From contig CAKXKM010000101.1 in NCBI GenBank assembly GCA_934876235.1, positions 1 to 5,946 of the forward strand: a stretch of DNA of 5,946 bases. Direction: 5' to 3'. The notes beneath the pieces are model-generated. The model saw only the letters and a program-made list of their open reading frames with translations, did no database searches and was not told the DNA's origin. Positions 1-5,425 of this stretch are shown in pieces (within the stretch, counting starts at the first letter, position 1; every line of letters starts with the position of its first letter). This stretch comes from Collinsella sp. AF02-46-1 (GTDB lineage: Bacteria; Actinomycetota; Coriobacteriia; Coriobacteriales; Coriobacteriaceae). Both the position numbers and the translations under genes were made by a program.

Positions 1-391
1 CTACGGCAAAGGACATGCTGGTGTAGAGGTTGCCGTACGTTGCGTGCATGAGGGCGGCCGCGAGGCACGCGAGTGCGATGTTCGATGCGGGGCCGGCCGC
101 ACTCACCAGGACCTCGTCACGCTTGGGGTGCTTGAGGTTGTTGAGGTAGACGGGCACGGGTTTGGCGAAGGCGAACACGGGACCGCCGGCCGCGAGCATG
201 AGCAGCGGCAGGATGATGGTGCCAAACGGGTCGATATGGTTAAGCGGGTTGAGCGACACGCGGCCGCGCGAACGGGCCGTCTTGTCGCCGAGCGCCCAGG
301 CCGCGGCGGCGTGTGCGCTCTCGTGGATTACGATGCCCACGATGACGGCGACGGCGCTGGCGAGCAGGTTCATGATGTAGCTGCTGGACAT
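1..391 (-). CDS. Site-2 protease family (M50) intramembrane metalloprotease, C-terminus cut off by window edge
   Basis: This is the first 130 residues of a membrane-embedded zinc protease; the rest lies beyond position 1. The translation has a hydrophobic first segment (about residues 7-23) that runs into the zinc-binding HESAH motif (H23, E24, H27). It is followed by a GR-x-SLNPLNHIDPFG stretch (about 43-57), a second hydrophobic segment (58-76), and an AGPASN motif (99-104) leading into another membrane helix. These are hallmarks of the compact S2P/Rip3-like branch of M50, which cleaves substrates within the membrane. The second catalytic motif, an Asp-containing NPxP...DG in a late helix, would be off the left edge and cannot be checked. 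The ATG at 391 is preceded by AGGAG at 396-400, and that Shine-Dalgarno overlaps the stop codon of the upstream gene, so the two are translationally close. It is the third gene of the operon headed by the ABC-F gene. Substrate unknown. Confidence 0.9.
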   Translation of the reverse strand, partial: MSSSYIMNLLASAVAVIVGIVIHESAHAAAAWALGDKTARSRGRVSLNPLNHIDPFGTIILPLLMLAAGGPVFAFAKPVPVYLNNLKHPKRDEVLVSAAGPASNIALACLAAALMHATYGNLYTSMSFAV

Positions 392-400
392 GGCGCTCCT

Positions 401-697
401 CTAGCGGACGCGACGCGAGGCGCGCGTGAGCAGGTAGTCGATCACAAACAGGATCACGGCGACGATGGCGTAATCCAAGCGGAACACACCGCCAAAGGGC
501 GACGTGATGACGCCGTAGCCGGCGATGGCGCTCGGCAGGGCGCGCGAAAGCTCGACGACAAAGCCCACGATCTGCAGCTTGGCGGTGAGGCCGCTAAAAC
601 ACAGCAGCACGGTCATCGCGCTCATAAAAATGCCGCAGATGCGACAGGCGATGGCGATGATGCTCATCGCCACGGCAGCGGCCTTACGAGAGTTCAC
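401..697 (-). CDS. Small hydrophobic membrane protein, GTG start, unknown function
   Basis: This encodes 98 residues. I do not recognise a named family. The protein begins NSRKAAAVAMS, has a long hydrophobic stretch at about residues 6-36, a weaker one at about 40-62, and a clear C-terminal helix (about 72-90) ending in RASRRVR. Two to three membrane helices with a positive tail are likely, the tail probably cytoplasmic. I chose the GTG at 695-697 because a strong AGAGGAG lies 7 bases upstream (705-711). The reading frame stays open further upstream, but that part is antisense-like sequence inside the ABC-F gene. With this start the gene overlaps the ABC-F stop by 14 bases, and its own stop is 9 bases from the next start, so coupled translation in one operon is likely. 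Being next to a site-2 protease invites the idea of a partner or substrate, but nothing in the sequence shows it. Confidence 0.75.
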   Translation of the reverse strand: MNSRKAAAVAMSIIAIACRICGIFMSAMTVLLCFSGLTAKLQIVGFVVELSRALPSAIAGYGVITSPFGGVFRLDYAIVAVILFVIDYLLTRASRRVR

Positions 698-2717
698 GCG
701 CGGTCTCCTCTTCGATCTGGGTGGAAAGCTCCAGCCATTCGTCCTCGAGCTTGGGTAGCCCTTGCTTAAGGCCGTTATATTCCCCCAGCGCGGCGTTGAA
801 CTTGTCTTGATCGGCATAAAGCTCTTCGCTTGCCATCAATTCCATAAGCTCGTCATAGCGGGCACGCTTTTTGTCGAGCTCCGTCTCGATCTTCTTGAGC
901 TGGTTGCGCACGCCCTTGAGCTTTTTATTGAGCGCGGCGCGGGCTTGGGCCTCGGCGCGCTTTTGCTCCTTGGTCTTTTTGCCCTCGGCAGGCTTAGGCG
1001 CCGCGGCGGGGGTGTCGGCCTGGGCGGCGCTTGCCTTGGCGGACTTGGTCGTGGCCGGCGCGCTCTCCGTGGACGCCTCGGCGGCGGCGCGGGCTGCGAG
1101 GTCCTCGCGCTTGTAGAGGTAGTAGTCGTAGTCGCCGTCGTAGACCGTGACTTGTCCGTCGCGGATGTCGATGACGCGGTTGGCCACGGCGCGTACCAGG
1201 TGCTCGTCGTGGCTGATTAGCACGATGGTACCGGGGAAGTTTTGCAGGGCGTTCTCGAGCATGTCCACCGAGTCGATGTCCAGGTGGTTGGTGGGCTCGT
1301 CCAGGCACAGGAGCGCCTCGGGGGCCACGAGCATCTTTGCCAGGGCCAGACGCGCCTTTTCACCGCCGGAGAGGACGCGTACCTGCTTTTCGATTGCGTC
1401 GTTGTCGCTAAACAGGAAGGCGCCCAGCAGGCTGCGCTGCTGCGGCACGGTCCACTTGGGCGTGACGGTGTCGATCTCTTGCAGGACGGTATTGGACTCG
1501 GTCATGCCCTCGAGTGCGTGCTGGGCGTAATAGGCCACGCCCACGTTGGTGCCTAGGTCGCGGGTGCCGGTGGTGGGCGGCTCCAGGCCGGCGAGGATCT
1601 TCATGAGGGTGGACTTGCCGGTGCCGTTGGGGCCGACGAGCGCCACGTGCTCGCCGCGGTAGAGCTTGAGGTCGATGTCGCTGTAGATGTGCTTGTCGCC
1701 GTAGGACTTGGATACGCCCTCGAGCCCCACGACCATGTCGCCGGAGCGCGGCGGGTCGGGGAACTTAAAGTCGATGTGCTTGTGGCCCTCGGGCAGGATG
1801 ACGAGCTCCTTTTTGATCTGCTCAATCTTGCGGATGCGCTCCTGCGCTTGGGCGGCCTTGGTGGGCTTGTAACGGAACTTGTCGACGAAGACCTGCATAT
1901 GGGCGATGTCGCGCTCCTGCGCGGCACGCTTTGCGCGCATCTGCTCCAGGTTGTCCTCGCGCTGCTTGAGGTAGCTGCTGTAGTTGCCGGTGTAGGTGGT
2001 TACGCGGCGGTTCTCGAGCGCGGCGACGTGGTCGACGCAGGCGTCCATAAACGCGCGGTCGTGGCTGACGATGAGCACGGCGCCGTCATAGTTGGCGATA
2101 AAGCCGCGCAGCCACTGGACGCTCTCGAGGTCCAGGTGGTTGGTGGGCTCGTCCAGAAGCAGCAGGTCGGGGTGACGCAGGAAGAGCTTGGCAAGCGCGA
2201 TGCGCATCTGCCAGCCGCCCGAGAACTCGGAGCACGGGCGCTCGAAGTCGGTGACTTTGAAGCCGAGGCCGGATAAGATCTTTCGGGCGTTGCTCTCGAG
2301 CTCGTAGCCGCCCAGGTGCTCAAAGCGGTCCTGGACCTGGCCGTACTCGTTAAGGAGTGCGTCGACGTCCTTGCCCTGCTCGGAGAGCTCGGTGATCTGG
2401 GCCTGCAGTTCGTTGGCGCGCTCGCCCATGCGGCGGATTTCCTTGGCGGCGGCCATGACCTCGGCAAGGATGGTGGTGTCCTTGTGCTCCAGATTAGTTT
2501 CCTGCTCTAGGTAGCCCACCTGGCAGTCCTTGGCGTACTGGACCTGGCCAGAGTCGGGACTGTCGATGCCCATGATGATCTTAAGCATGGTGGTTTTGCC
2601 GGCGCCGTTGGGGCCCACGAGCGCGAAGCGCTCGCCGGGGTTGATCTGGAAGGACGCGCCGCTAAAGAGGACGCGTGCGCCGAAGCTTTTTTCGATCTTG
2701 TCGACCAGGAGGATCAT
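684..2717 (-). CDS. ABC-F family ATPase (Uup/YdiF type), ribosome-associated
   Basis: This encodes 677 residues with two ATP-binding cassettes and no membrane segments, as in the ABC-F class. Known ABC-F proteins bind the ribosomal E site and relieve stalled translation, and some protect against ribosome-targeting antibiotics. Cassette 1: Walker A GPNGAGKT (35-42), signature FSGGW (165-169), Walker B LLLLDEP (185-191), SHD switch (218-220). Linker: a charged coiled coil, about 240-320, containing KFRYKPTKAAQAQ. Cassette 2: GPNGTGKS (362-369), LSGGE (449-453), LCLDEP (470-475), SHD (502-504). An Ala/Lys/Pro-rich spacer (about 540-590) leads to a C-terminal coiled coil (about 590-670), as in Uup. 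Both catalytic glutamates are present, so both sites look active. The ATG at 2717 is chosen over an in-frame ATG at 2780 because AAAGGCGG lies just upstream, whereas the longer form would start inside the tRNA-Ala terminator. A housekeeping role is more likely than resistance; sequence alone cannot decide. Confidence 0.95.
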   Translation of the reverse strand: MILLVDKIEKSFGARVLFSGASFQINPGERFALVGPNGAGKTTMLKIIMGIDSPDSGQVQYAKDCQVGYLEQETNLEHKDTTILAEVMAAAKEIRRMGERANELQAQITELSEQGKDVDALLNEYGQVQDRFEHLGGYELESNARKILSGLGFKVTDFERPCSEFSGGWQMRIALAKLFLRHPDLLLLDEPTNHLDLESVQWLRGFIANYDGAVLIVSHDRAFMDACVDHVAALENRRVTTYTGNYSSYLKQREDNLEQMRAKRAAQERDIAHMQVFVDKFRYKPTKAAQAQERIRKIEQIKKELVILPEGHKHIDFKFPDPPRSGDMVVGLEGVSKSYGDKHIYSDIDLKLYRGEHVALVGPNGTGKSTLMKILAGLEPPTTGTRDLGTNVGVAYYAQHALEGMTESNTVLQEIDTVTPKWTVPQQRSLLGAFLFSDNDAIEKQVRVLSGGEKARLALAKMLVAPEALLCLDEPTNHLDIDSVDMLENALQNFPGTIVLISHDEHLVRAVANRVIDIRDGQVTVYDGDYDYYLYKREDLAARAAAEASTESAPATTKSAKASAAQADTPAAAPKPAEGKKTKEQKRAEAQARAALNKKLKGVRNQLKKIETELDKKRARYDELMELMASEELYADQDKFNAALGEYNGLKQGLPKLEDEWLELSTQIEEETARELS
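705..711 (-). promoter_or_regulatory. Ribosome binding site that fixes the GTG start at 697
   Basis: The minus strand reads AGAGGAG, 7 bases before GTG at 697-695. It lies inside the last codons of the ABC-F gene. It is the main reason for preferring this GTG over later ATG codons in the same frame. Confidence 0.65.
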
Positions 2718-2721
2718 GGTG

Positions 2722-2729
2722 CCGCCTTT
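2722..2729 (-). promoter_or_regulatory. Ribosome binding site that fixes the ABC-F start
   Basis: The minus strand reads AAAGGCGG, with the AAAGG part ending 7 bases before the ATG at 2717. It supports this start over the in-frame ATG at 2780, whose surroundings are the terminator stem. Confidence 0.7.
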
Positions 2730-2748
2730 GACCTTGTGTGCCAATATG

Positions 2749-2777
2749 AAAAAAGGCCCCAACTTGCGTTGGAGCCT
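2749..2777 (-). terminator. Intrinsic terminator of tRNA-Ala copy 1, just ahead of the ABC-F gene
   Basis: On the minus strand AGGCTCCAAC pairs over 10 bp (one G-U) with GTTGGGGCCT across a GCAA loop, followed by six T. It ends about 32 bases before the ABC-F start codon. Any transcript of the ABC-F operon that begins at the tRNA-Ala promoter must read through it. Confidence 0.85.
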
Positions 2778-2792
2778 CATTCAATGCTCGGG

Positions 2793-2865
2793 TGGAGACG
2801 AGGGGGATCGAACCCCTGACCTCTTGACTGCCAGTCAAGCGCTCTCCCAGCTGAGCTACGCCCCC
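2793..2865 (-). tRNA. tRNA-Ala (anticodon GGC), copy 1
   Basis: A full cloverleaf of 73 nt can be folded. The acceptor stem is GGGGGCG/CGTCTCC and includes the G3-U70 wobble pair that is the known alanine identity element. The D arm is GCTC/GAGC. The anticodon stem is CTTGA/TCAAG with loop CTGGCAG, giving GGC, which reads GCC and GCU. The T arm is AGGGG/CCCCT with loop TTCGATC. The discriminator base is A. The following three bases are CCC, so the CCA end is not encoded and must be added after processing. It is transcribed by its own promoter and ended by the hairpin at 2749-2777. Confidence 0.96.
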
Positions 2866-2877
2866 GTGCGAAGAAGT

Positions 2878-2906
2878 ACTATACGGGAACTCGGACCACG
2901 ATGCAA
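2878..2906 (-). promoter_or_regulatory. Sigma-70-type promoter of tRNA-Ala copy 1
   Basis: The minus strand has TTGCAT (2901-2906) and TATAGT (2878-2883) with exactly 17 bases between, close to the housekeeping consensus. An A/T-rich tract just upstream (about 2911-2928) resembles an UP element. The start would fall around 2871, giving a leader of a few bases before the tRNA. Confidence 0.8.
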
Positions 2907-3105
2907 GGACATTTTTGGAAAAATTTTCGCGAGTGTCGGCGCGCACGGGACCGCGCCAGCCCGCGGGGCGCCTGGCCCCCGCACAGCCCGTACGCCGGCC
3001 GACTTGGCGCGTGGAACACGACGCGCTCCGTTCAACAGGGTTTTCCGTGCGCCGCCAGTCCCATTATCGGGTCCGATTGCGAAGCGCCCCTCCCCAGCGC
3101 CTCAG

Positions 3106-3264
3106 AACCATGCCGGTTTACTACGATAAATCAGGAATGTCCAACCACGCACGCCTTTTCGTGCAACCGGCGGGCTACCTACCTGCGGTTTTGCAAACGG
3201 AGAACACACGGTGCTCGAGGGTCGCCGATTCGTCGTAGTAAACCGGCATGGTTTTGAAATGGCA
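3106..3264. repeat. Inverted-repeat element, copy 1 (148-bp core 3106-3253)
   Basis: The core is bounded by a perfect 21-bp inverted repeat (3106-3126 and 3233-3253) containing cggtttactacg and its complement. A second copy lies at 3968-4126 with the same length and no gaps; the best conserved parts are the ends, an inner ctacctgcggtttt and the right flank ending atggca. Inside is a hairpin GCGGG/CCTGC with a 7-base loop (3170-3186), which the other copy keeps as GCAGG/CCTGC. It has no coding capacity. It could be a small non-autonomous mobile element or a structured RNA; orientation is unknown. I do not recognise it as a named repeat. Confidence 0.8.
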
Positions 3265-3387
3265 TCAGGTTGATTTCACGCAAAAGTGTGTTGGAGCCCT
3301 GAATTAAAGGCCTTAAATTTTTTAGATCGCGTCTTTTCTGCGACGCGCCTAGAATTGCTGTTGATTAGCATCGGGCTTGATCTTGCG

Positions 3388-3416
3388 TTGTGCGACTTGC
3401 TCGTGCATGGTAGTAT
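3388..3416 (+). promoter_or_regulatory. Candidate promoter of the tRNA-Met gene
   Basis: TTGTGC (3388-3393) and TAGTAT (3411-3416) are 17 bases apart. The -35 matches consensus poorly (3 of 6), the -10 fairly (4 of 6). It would give a leader of about 60 bases. A nearer -10-like TAGAAT at 3460-3465 lacks a good -35 but suits a short tRNA leader, so either may be the true one. Confidence 0.35.
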
Positions 3417-3483
3417 TTCACGTCGTGAAGCGAAGAAATTAGGTCTGAGTTGCCTTTGTTAGAATTGCATTCACTGTTCATAA

Positions 3484-3559
3484 GGGCTCTTGGCGCAACG
3501 GTTAGCGCAGGGGACTCATAATCCCTGGGTTCTGGGTTCGAATCCCGGAGGGCCCACCA
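3484..3559 (+). tRNA. tRNA with anticodon CAT (elongator Met, or Ile2 if lysidine-modified)
   Basis: A full cloverleaf of 76 nt including an encoded CCA. The acceptor stem is GGGCTCT/AGGGCCC, the D arm GCGC/GCGC, the anticodon stem GGGGA/TCCCT with loop CTCATAA (anticodon CAT at 3517-3519), the T arm CTGGG/CCCGG with loop TTCGAAT, discriminator A. The regular G1-C72 pair excludes initiator tRNA, which normally has a mismatch there. Elongator Met and the Ile2 tRNA for AUA share this anticodon, and I cannot separate them with certainty by eye. It lies between the two tRNA-Ala copies and is convergent with copy 2. Confidence 0.93.
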
Positions 3560-3569
3560 GAGAGTTTTA

Positions 3570-3601
3570 AGGCCGGGCGTTACGCCTGGCCTCTTTGTTA
3601 T
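3570..3601 (+). terminator. Intrinsic terminator of the tRNA-Met gene
   Basis: AGGCCGGGCG pairs over 10 bp with CGCCTGGCCT across a TTA loop, followed by CTTTGTTATT. The T-run is broken, but the stem is strong and starts 10 bases after the CCA end. Confidence 0.75.
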
Positions 3602-3724
3602 TGGTGCTGCGGACTAGCTTTGCCATCCACAGACGTAAAGTTATTAACATTCATATTCATGATTAACAATGGATATGTAGCCAAGATGCTGCCCAGCCAA
3701 CAGATGTGTAAATCGATTAATATG

Positions 3725-3754
3725 AAAATAGGCCCCAACTTGCGTTGGAGCCTA
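3725..3754 (-). terminator. Intrinsic terminator of tRNA-Ala copy 2
   Basis: Same hairpin as at 2749-2777. Here two changes (T at 3729, A at 3754) add one base pair to the stem but interrupt the T-run, giving TATTTT. It faces the tRNA-Met terminator, so the two genes converge on about 120 bases without other features. Confidence 0.75.
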
Positions 3755-3768
3755 GTTCAATGCTCGGG

Positions 3769-3841
3769 TGGAGACGAGGGGGATCGAACCCCTGACCTCT
3801 TGACTGCCAGTCAAGCGCTCTCCCAGCTGAGCTACGCCCCC
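3769..3841 (-). tRNA. tRNA-Ala (anticodon GGC), copy 2
   Basis: Identical over all 73 nt to the tRNA at 2793-2865, with the same G3-U70 pair, GGC anticodon, discriminator A and no encoded CCA. It has its own copy of the promoter and terminator and so should be expressed equally. Complete identity of the tRNA, against a few changes in the flanks, fits either a recent copy or gene conversion plus selection on the tRNA. Confidence 0.96.
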
Positions 3842-3853
3842 GTGCGAAAAAGT

Positions 3854-3882
3854 ACTATACGGGAACTCGGACCACGATGCAA
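3854..3882 (-). promoter_or_regulatory. Sigma-70-type promoter of tRNA-Ala copy 2
   Basis: TTGCAT (3877-3882) and TATAGT (3854-3859) with a 17-base spacer, identical to copy 1. The A/T-rich upstream tract (about 3888-3902) has diverged in sequence but kept its composition. Confidence 0.8.
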
Positions 3883-3967
3883 GGACAATTTTGAACAATT
3901 TTGCGGCGCGTGGAACGGGTGTGGGGCCGAAAGGACCCACGATGCCCGATCCATCTGGTCGCTTAAT

Positions 3968-4126
3968 AAACAGATCGGTTTACTACGCTGATTCCCGGAT
4001 TTCCGACCTCACGCTTACTTTCGCATAACGGGCAGGCGATCTACCTGCGGTTTTACGAGCGGCGAATTCGGTGTGCTCAGCCACACTCAATCCAACGTAG
4101 TAAACCGGCATGGTTTTAAAATGGCA
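3968..4126. repeat. Inverted-repeat element, copy 2 (148-bp core 3968-4115)
   Basis: Aligned without gaps to 3106-3264 at offset 862. A 12-bp perfect inverted repeat remains (3976-3987 and 4096-4107); the outermost bases of the left end have decayed. The inner hairpin is GCAGG/CCTGC (4032-4036, 4044-4048): relative to copy 1, an A-U pair replaces a G-U pair, so pairing is kept despite change. Another hairpin GTGTG/CACAC is possible just to its right. It starts 50 bases beyond the stop codon of the nuclease-like gene. Confidence 0.75.
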
Positions 4127-4176
4127 CTTAATTACTAACAGCATATAAAGTATTAAAATTGCTCACATTGAAATTA

Positions 4177-5334
4177 TTACTTACCAATACCAAGCCAATT
4201 GCACAGAACGTTGGCCCGCAATCTGGTCTCAGCGCATCTCATCGCCTCGGTTTTTGGTTTGTAGCACAACTCCAATCGCTCACACACACTGTGAATGATG
4301 GCATCAAGCTGATCGTGATCATTGAGCATGTCATGGGTTACAAGAAATACGTCGTATCCCATGCTTTGCAATGCTGTCATTCGGGTGGCATCGTGGTCAA
4401 GCACAGCGCCCGATCCATGAATAACCTCACCTTGAAGTTCGATAATCACGGCCTTCATTGTTATTGGGTTTACGATGACGATATCGCCGTAACAGATTTT
4501 CTGACCTGCGATTTTCCGAGCTGAATTCGACAGCGGTGTTAGGTCGTTGACGAATATGTTTTTAAACTCCGCTCCGCCGGCACGCCTCGGATGACTCAGC
4601 AACATGATTCCAGCAACTTCTAGCGGGGATGCAGCAATACCCATTACCTGCTGTGCGGCTTCGCAGAATTGTTTTCCCCACATCTCGCCCTTAACCTTCG
4701 CCGCAAATCTATGTAATTCTTCTATTTCAATAAGAGGCTTTCTCATCCAAAGCGATGTGCCCTTTCCGTTAGTTTTATTTCCGAATCCGTCATCCCGCTG
4801 CCCACTTTGATCATGCTCGCTGTCCTTCTGGTGCACCCGAGCATAGACTCGCTTCCATGGGGCCTCGTCTTGGTTTTCGTCTAGTTCAAACAGACTTTCT
4901 GTGGTGTACTGCTCTTCTTCTTCTGATTTTGCCCGCTCAAGTGCCATGTCAACCGCGGGCGATGGTTTAAAAACCGAGAACCATCCGCAAAATTCGTACA
5001 TAGCCAGAACCAGATCGCATGAAGAAACGCTTCGAGTCATGGTGAATAGCGTATTAAGAGGGTCTGTGACGCTAAAGCCCATGCCCGTGTCGATGGAAAC
5101 CTTCTCCGTATAGGCGTTGTTCCATCGGATGGTCCGTCTTGTCTTGGAATGCAGGTTGCTTCGTGTTGATGCTGCTGTGATGACTGGTGTCTTGAGAACT
5201 TCGGTTACAAAAGGGGCTTGGGATAGAGCTCGCCAGCCATCTTCGGAGCTAGGTAAGCGCGGGTAGAGGTCGCGCACCTGCGGTGGGCAGCGCCAATAGC
5301 GGAATGCAGTATTTGCGCAGACGATTTCGTCCAT
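4177..5334 (-). CDS. Predicted PD-(D/E)XK (DUF559/Vsr-like) nuclease-domain protein with AbiEi-like N-terminal part
   Basis: This encodes 385 residues. The C-terminal part (about 230-350) has the order of motifs expected of a DUF559-type endonuclease fold: SPLE (E239), GDIVIVNP (D284), IIELQGEVIH (E299, Q301, E303, H306), D313/R318, then MGYDVFLVTHDML (325-337). The N-terminal part (about 10-125), ending in VTDPLNTLFTM and a YEFCGWF stretch, resembles the middle region of AbiEi-type proteins. A winged-helix DNA-binding domain, usual at the start of AbiEi, is not evident. A charged, low-complexity segment (about 130-195) joins the halves. The ATG at 5334 has GGAGG five bases upstream. GC content, counted by hand on sample lines, is about 40-55%, against 60-68% in the ABC-F gene, suggesting transfer. 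No AbiEii-like toxin partner lies beside it. Possible roles are phage defence or DNA processing; activity is unproven. Family assignment is from motif reading only. Confidence 0.7.
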   Translation of the reverse strand: MDEIVCANTAFRYWRCPPQVRDLYPRLPSSEDGWRALSQAPFVTEVLKTPVITAASTRSNLHSKTRRTIRWNNAYTEKVSIDTGMGFSVTDPLNTLFTMTRSVSSCDLVLAMYEFCGWFSVFKPSPAVDMALERAKSEEEEQYTTESLFELDENQDEAPWKRVYARVHQKDSEHDQSGQRDDGFGNKTNGKGTSLWMRKPLIEIEELHRFAAKVKGEMWGKQFCEAAQQVMGIAASPLEVAGIMLLSHPRRAGGAEFKNIFVNDLTPLSNSARKIAGQKICYGDIVIVNPITMKAVIIELQGEVIHGSGAVLDHDATRMTALQSMGYDVFLVTHDMLNDHDQLDAIIHSVCERLELCYKPKTEAMRCAETRLRANVLCNWLGIGK

Positions 5335-5373
5335 TTGCGCCTCCCCTGGTTTACGGCCTCGGGCCGTGCGGAT

Positions 5374-5416
5374 TGCGGGTAAGGTCGATTATCTACTGGC
5401 ACATCATGCGGGTAAG
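5374..5416 (-). promoter_or_regulatory. Candidate promoter of the nuclease-like gene flanked by 10-bp direct repeats
   Basis: The minus strand has GATAAT (5388-5393) as a -10 and a weak CTTACC (5411-5416) 17 bases upstream. The plus-strand 10-mer tgcgggtaag occurs at 5374-5383 and again at 5407-5416, exactly 33 bases apart (three helical turns). One copy covers the -35 and the other the likely start region. This is a typical arrangement for a repressor site; the regulator is unknown. Confidence 0.4.
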
Positions 5417-5425
5417 TACGGGAAG

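Larger units (their letters stand above)
2743..2911 (-). repeat. Direct repeat unit, copy 1 (promoter, tRNA-Ala, terminator)
   Basis: This segment matches 3719-3887 base for base at a constant offset of 976 with no gaps. There are four mismatches (2753, 2778, 2779, 2873), all outside the tRNA. Weaker similarity continues to about 2929. The whole expression unit was copied, not just the tRNA end, so this is a segmental duplication rather than an integrase attachment pair. Confidence 0.9.
2866..3483. other. Spacer between tRNA-Ala copy 1 and tRNA-Met: no gene found
   Basis: From right of the tRNA-Ala promoter (about 2930) to 3105 the DNA is GC-rich and shows no gene with a start signal or family resemblance. 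Then follow the inverted-repeat element (3106-3264), an A/T-richer part with a small hairpin (CGCGTC/GACGCG at 3328-3333 and 3342-3347, no T-run), and the tRNA-Met upstream region. Reading frames across this stretch run through the tRNA and look like shadows. Confidence 0.6.
3719..3887 (-). repeat. Direct repeat unit, copy 2 (promoter, tRNA-Ala, terminator)
   Basis: Second copy of 2743-2911 at offset 976, with four mismatches and none inside the tRNA. A shared ggcgcgtggaac follows a little to the right in both copies (3006-3017 and 3905-3916), but at different distance, so indels have occurred past the unit. Confidence 0.9.
3842..4176. other. Spacer between tRNA-Ala copy 2 and the nuclease-like gene: no gene found
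   Basis: It holds the tRNA-Ala promoter, about 65 bases of unremarkable sequence, the second inverted-repeat element (3968-4126), and an A/T-rich tail. No classical hairpin plus T-run is seen downstream of the nuclease-like gene; the inverted-repeat element could serve as its transcript end, which is inference only. Confidence 0.6.

Noticed and set aside
44..2510. Many plus-strand open frames opposite the ABC-F operon
   Set aside because: They are antisense shadows in GC-rich coding DNA, with low-complexity translations rich in Val/Ala/Gly/Leu, no start signals and no family resemblance.
2718..2780. A 21-residue N-terminal extension of the ABC-F protein from ATG at 2780
   Set aside because: It would be encoded by the terminator hairpin and its T-run, has no Shine-Dalgarno, and the ABC-F family starts close to the MILLVDKIEKSFG part.
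2530..3257. Plus-strand and minus-strand frames crossing tRNA-Ala copy 1 (also 3620-3991 and 3752-3940 at copy 2)
   Set aside because: They translate the tRNA gene itself, giving the familiar tRNA-derived peptides such as GGVAQLGERLTGSQEVRGS, a known source of spurious proteins.
3328..3347. CGCGTC/GACGCG hairpin as a terminator
   Set aside because: No T-run follows the stem on either strand in the correct place, and no gene ends beside it.
2743..3904. tRNA-Ala copies as attL/attR of an integrated element
   Set aside because: The repeat includes promoter, whole tRNA and terminator, and the enclosed 800 bases contain no integrase or cargo, only another tRNA and a repeat.
4159..5113. Plus-strand frames opposite the nuclease-like gene, and the minus-strand frame at 5205-5534
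   Set aside because: They overlap a long frame with a strong ribosome binding site and recognisable motifs; they show neither.
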